From positions 1 through 64,000 of the forward strand of contig QZLA01000384.1 of assembly GCA_004796375.1 (NCBI GenBank): 64,000 bases of DNA, given 5' to 3'. This document shows positions 63,070 through 64,000 of the stretch, piece after piece; the stretch's first letter is position 1; every line of letters starts with the position of its first letter. The position numbers and the translations under genes are program-made. The notes under the pieces were generated by a model. That model worked only from the letters and a program-made list of their open reading frames with translations, did no database searches and was not told the DNA's origin. The DNA is from Desulfobacteraceae bacterium (GTDB taxonomy: Bacteria > Desulfobacterota > Desulfobacteria > Desulfobacterales > Desulfobacteraceae).

Positions 63070-64000
63070 TTACTGCCAGTATTTCTGGAAATACTTTGCT
63101 TCAATGAGCTTGATGGAGTTGACATTGACCTCGCCATTGGTCACGGTAAACTCGACCAGATCATTTTTATACATGATTTTCTTCGCACTGTTAAACCGGT
63201 ACGTTTTGCTCTTGTCTTTGGTGATGATGACATAGTCGTAAATCTTGGCCGCAGAATTGTAGTTGCGTTCCGTCATGACCCCAAGAATTCCCCCTGATCC
63301 TGAAGAAGCCGGTTCCGCAGTCGGAACGGTCTTGCTTCCCTGAACCGCAAGGGTCCCGCCGGTACCAAGTCCACCTTTAACTGTCTGGGCCTTGTAGGAT
63401 TTAACCGCCCTGATCAGGTTGTTCATGGAATCGGTAAAGGCTGCAACAATCACCTTACCTTCCGGGGTTTTTGAATAGGCACCGGCTGCGCCGCCCACGC
63501 CACTGAAAAGACCGCCCATCAATGAGAAATCCATGTTTCTGGCGCTGCCCTCTGCGGCGGCAAGCTGCACTCCGGAGCGGTTTTCGATCATGGTCAGGAC
63601 AGTGCTGGCATCACTGGTTTTAACACCGCCCGCAATGGCACCGGCAACGGAACCGAACAGGCCGCCGACTACTGCGCCTGCACCCCCGGTATCCCCGGAG
63701 CTGAAAGTGATGGACGGGGTGACCGTATAATCAGCAGCAACCATCTGGCCTTTGCCGAAATTGGAGCCGCTTCTCATTTCACCGGATTCCATGAGTTTTC
63801 TTTCCTCCATCATCTGCTTCATGGCTTTACCGCGCTCAACCACGACAAAACAGTTGGACTGCTGTGCCAGAAGACGGATCACCGGGATGGTGGAAGGCAG
63901 TCTCAGGTCGCGGGTGAGGTATTGATACCAGTATTCGTTCTGGTCTTCGTAAATGGCCATGGTACCTAAAGAGGCATCACAGCGCTCAAGCGTTTCATTG
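63070..64000 (-). CDS. CsgG/HfaB-like secretion or holdfast lipoprotein (partial)
   Basis: The gene runs off the window; the frame is open through base 64000, so the true start is outside and the ATG at 63960 is internal. Visible parts resemble CsgG: CDASLGTMAIYED, then LTRDLRLPSTIPVIRLLAQQSNCFVVVERG and VAADYTVTPSITFSS. After that come Gly/Ala-rich stretches (GGLFGSVAGAIAGGV) and an IENRSGVQLAAAEGSARN block. The C-terminal 80 residues (IYDYVIITKDKSKTYRF) look like a separate small domain. CsgG forms an outer-membrane export pore for amyloid subunits; no csg partners are visible. Confidence 0.8.
   Translation of the reverse strand, partial: NETLERCDASLGTMAIYEDQNEYWYQYLTRDLRLPSTIPVIRLLAQQSNCFVVVERGKAMKQMMEERKLMESGEMRSGSNFGKGQMVAADYTVTPSITFSSGDTGGAGAVVGGLFGSVAGAIAGGVKTSDASTVLTMIENRSGVQLAAAEGSARNMDFSLMGGLFSGVGGAAGAYSKTPEGKVIVAAFTDSMNNLIRAVKSYKAQTVKGGLGTGGTLAVQGSKTVPTAEPASSGSGGILGVMTERNYNSAAKIYDYVIITKDKSKTYRFNSAKKIMYKNDLVEFTVTNGEVNVNSIKLIEAKYFQKYWQ

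Noticed and set aside
1-64000. CRISPR arrays, tRNA, rRNA or insertion sequences
   Set aside because: None was seen in reading both strands, though this is not a substitute for a dedicated scan.

Overview
The window looks like chromosomal DNA of a Gram-negative anaerobe, most likely a sulfate-reducing member of the Desulfobacterota close to Desulfobacter or Desulfotignum. This is inferred from the gene mix: an electron-transfer flavoprotein, many hybrid kinases with the H-box GIAHDFNN, a PilZ-like protein with a zinc ribbon, a rubrerythrin-like protein and CsgG-type lipoproteins. No 16S gene is present to settle it. Genes are dense and no gene-free stretch exceeds about 270 bases. I see no tRNA, rRNA, CRISPR array, insertion sequence or prophage.

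Layout. 0-8 kb: the end of etfA and its terminator, a BCCT transporter, an EamA permease, a SpoU-type methylase, a thiamine-binding protein/DUF47/PiT phosphate operon, a DHH phosphoesterase and an MFS transporter. 7.8-15 kb: a TrmB-type regulator divergent from a group II PLP decarboxylase, followed by two tandem paralogous hybrid kinases with an unfamiliar N-terminal domain. Both divergent promoters carry the same 9-base motif between -35 and -10. 15-24 kb: a cysteine desulfurase family protein, a lipoprotein, a YigZ/IMPACT protein, an XRE-cupin regulator with a two-subunit isopropylmalate-isomerase-like dehydratase, NAD kinase and polA. 24-35 kb: a Cys-rich mini-protein, purN, a GAF/REC/HPt hybrid kinase, an EAL-HDOD protein, a glutaminyl cyclase, a TraB protein, a Gate-domain permease and recN. 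35-45 kb: a secreted six-cysteine basic protein, FmdB, citrate synthase, GDPD, threonine aldolase, a 3-hydroxyisobutyrate-dehydrogenase-type enzyme, uraA-upp and priA. 45-52 kb: a PilZ-like protein, a sigma-54 activator, prmA, and a three-gene unit (secreted tandem molybdopterin-oxidoreductase-like fold, membrane histidine kinase, PrmA-like methyltransferase). 52-62 kb: a minus-strand run whose core is eleven tightly packed genes led by an AraC-GyrI regulator (four GNATs, VOC, nitrilase, PhzF, threonine dehydratase, lipase, small membrane protein). 61.5-64 kb: a probably frameshifted ankyrin gene, a methylguanine-DNA methyltransferase and a partial CsgG-like lipoprotein.

Best candidates for undescribed systems are (i) the TrmB/decarboxylase/twin-kinase module with matched promoter operators and an adjacent MFS transporter, (ii) the secreted sensor/kinase/PrmA-like unit beside genuine prmA, and (iii) the AraC-GyrI-led small-molecule modification operon. 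Functions of all three are inferred from domains and context only.
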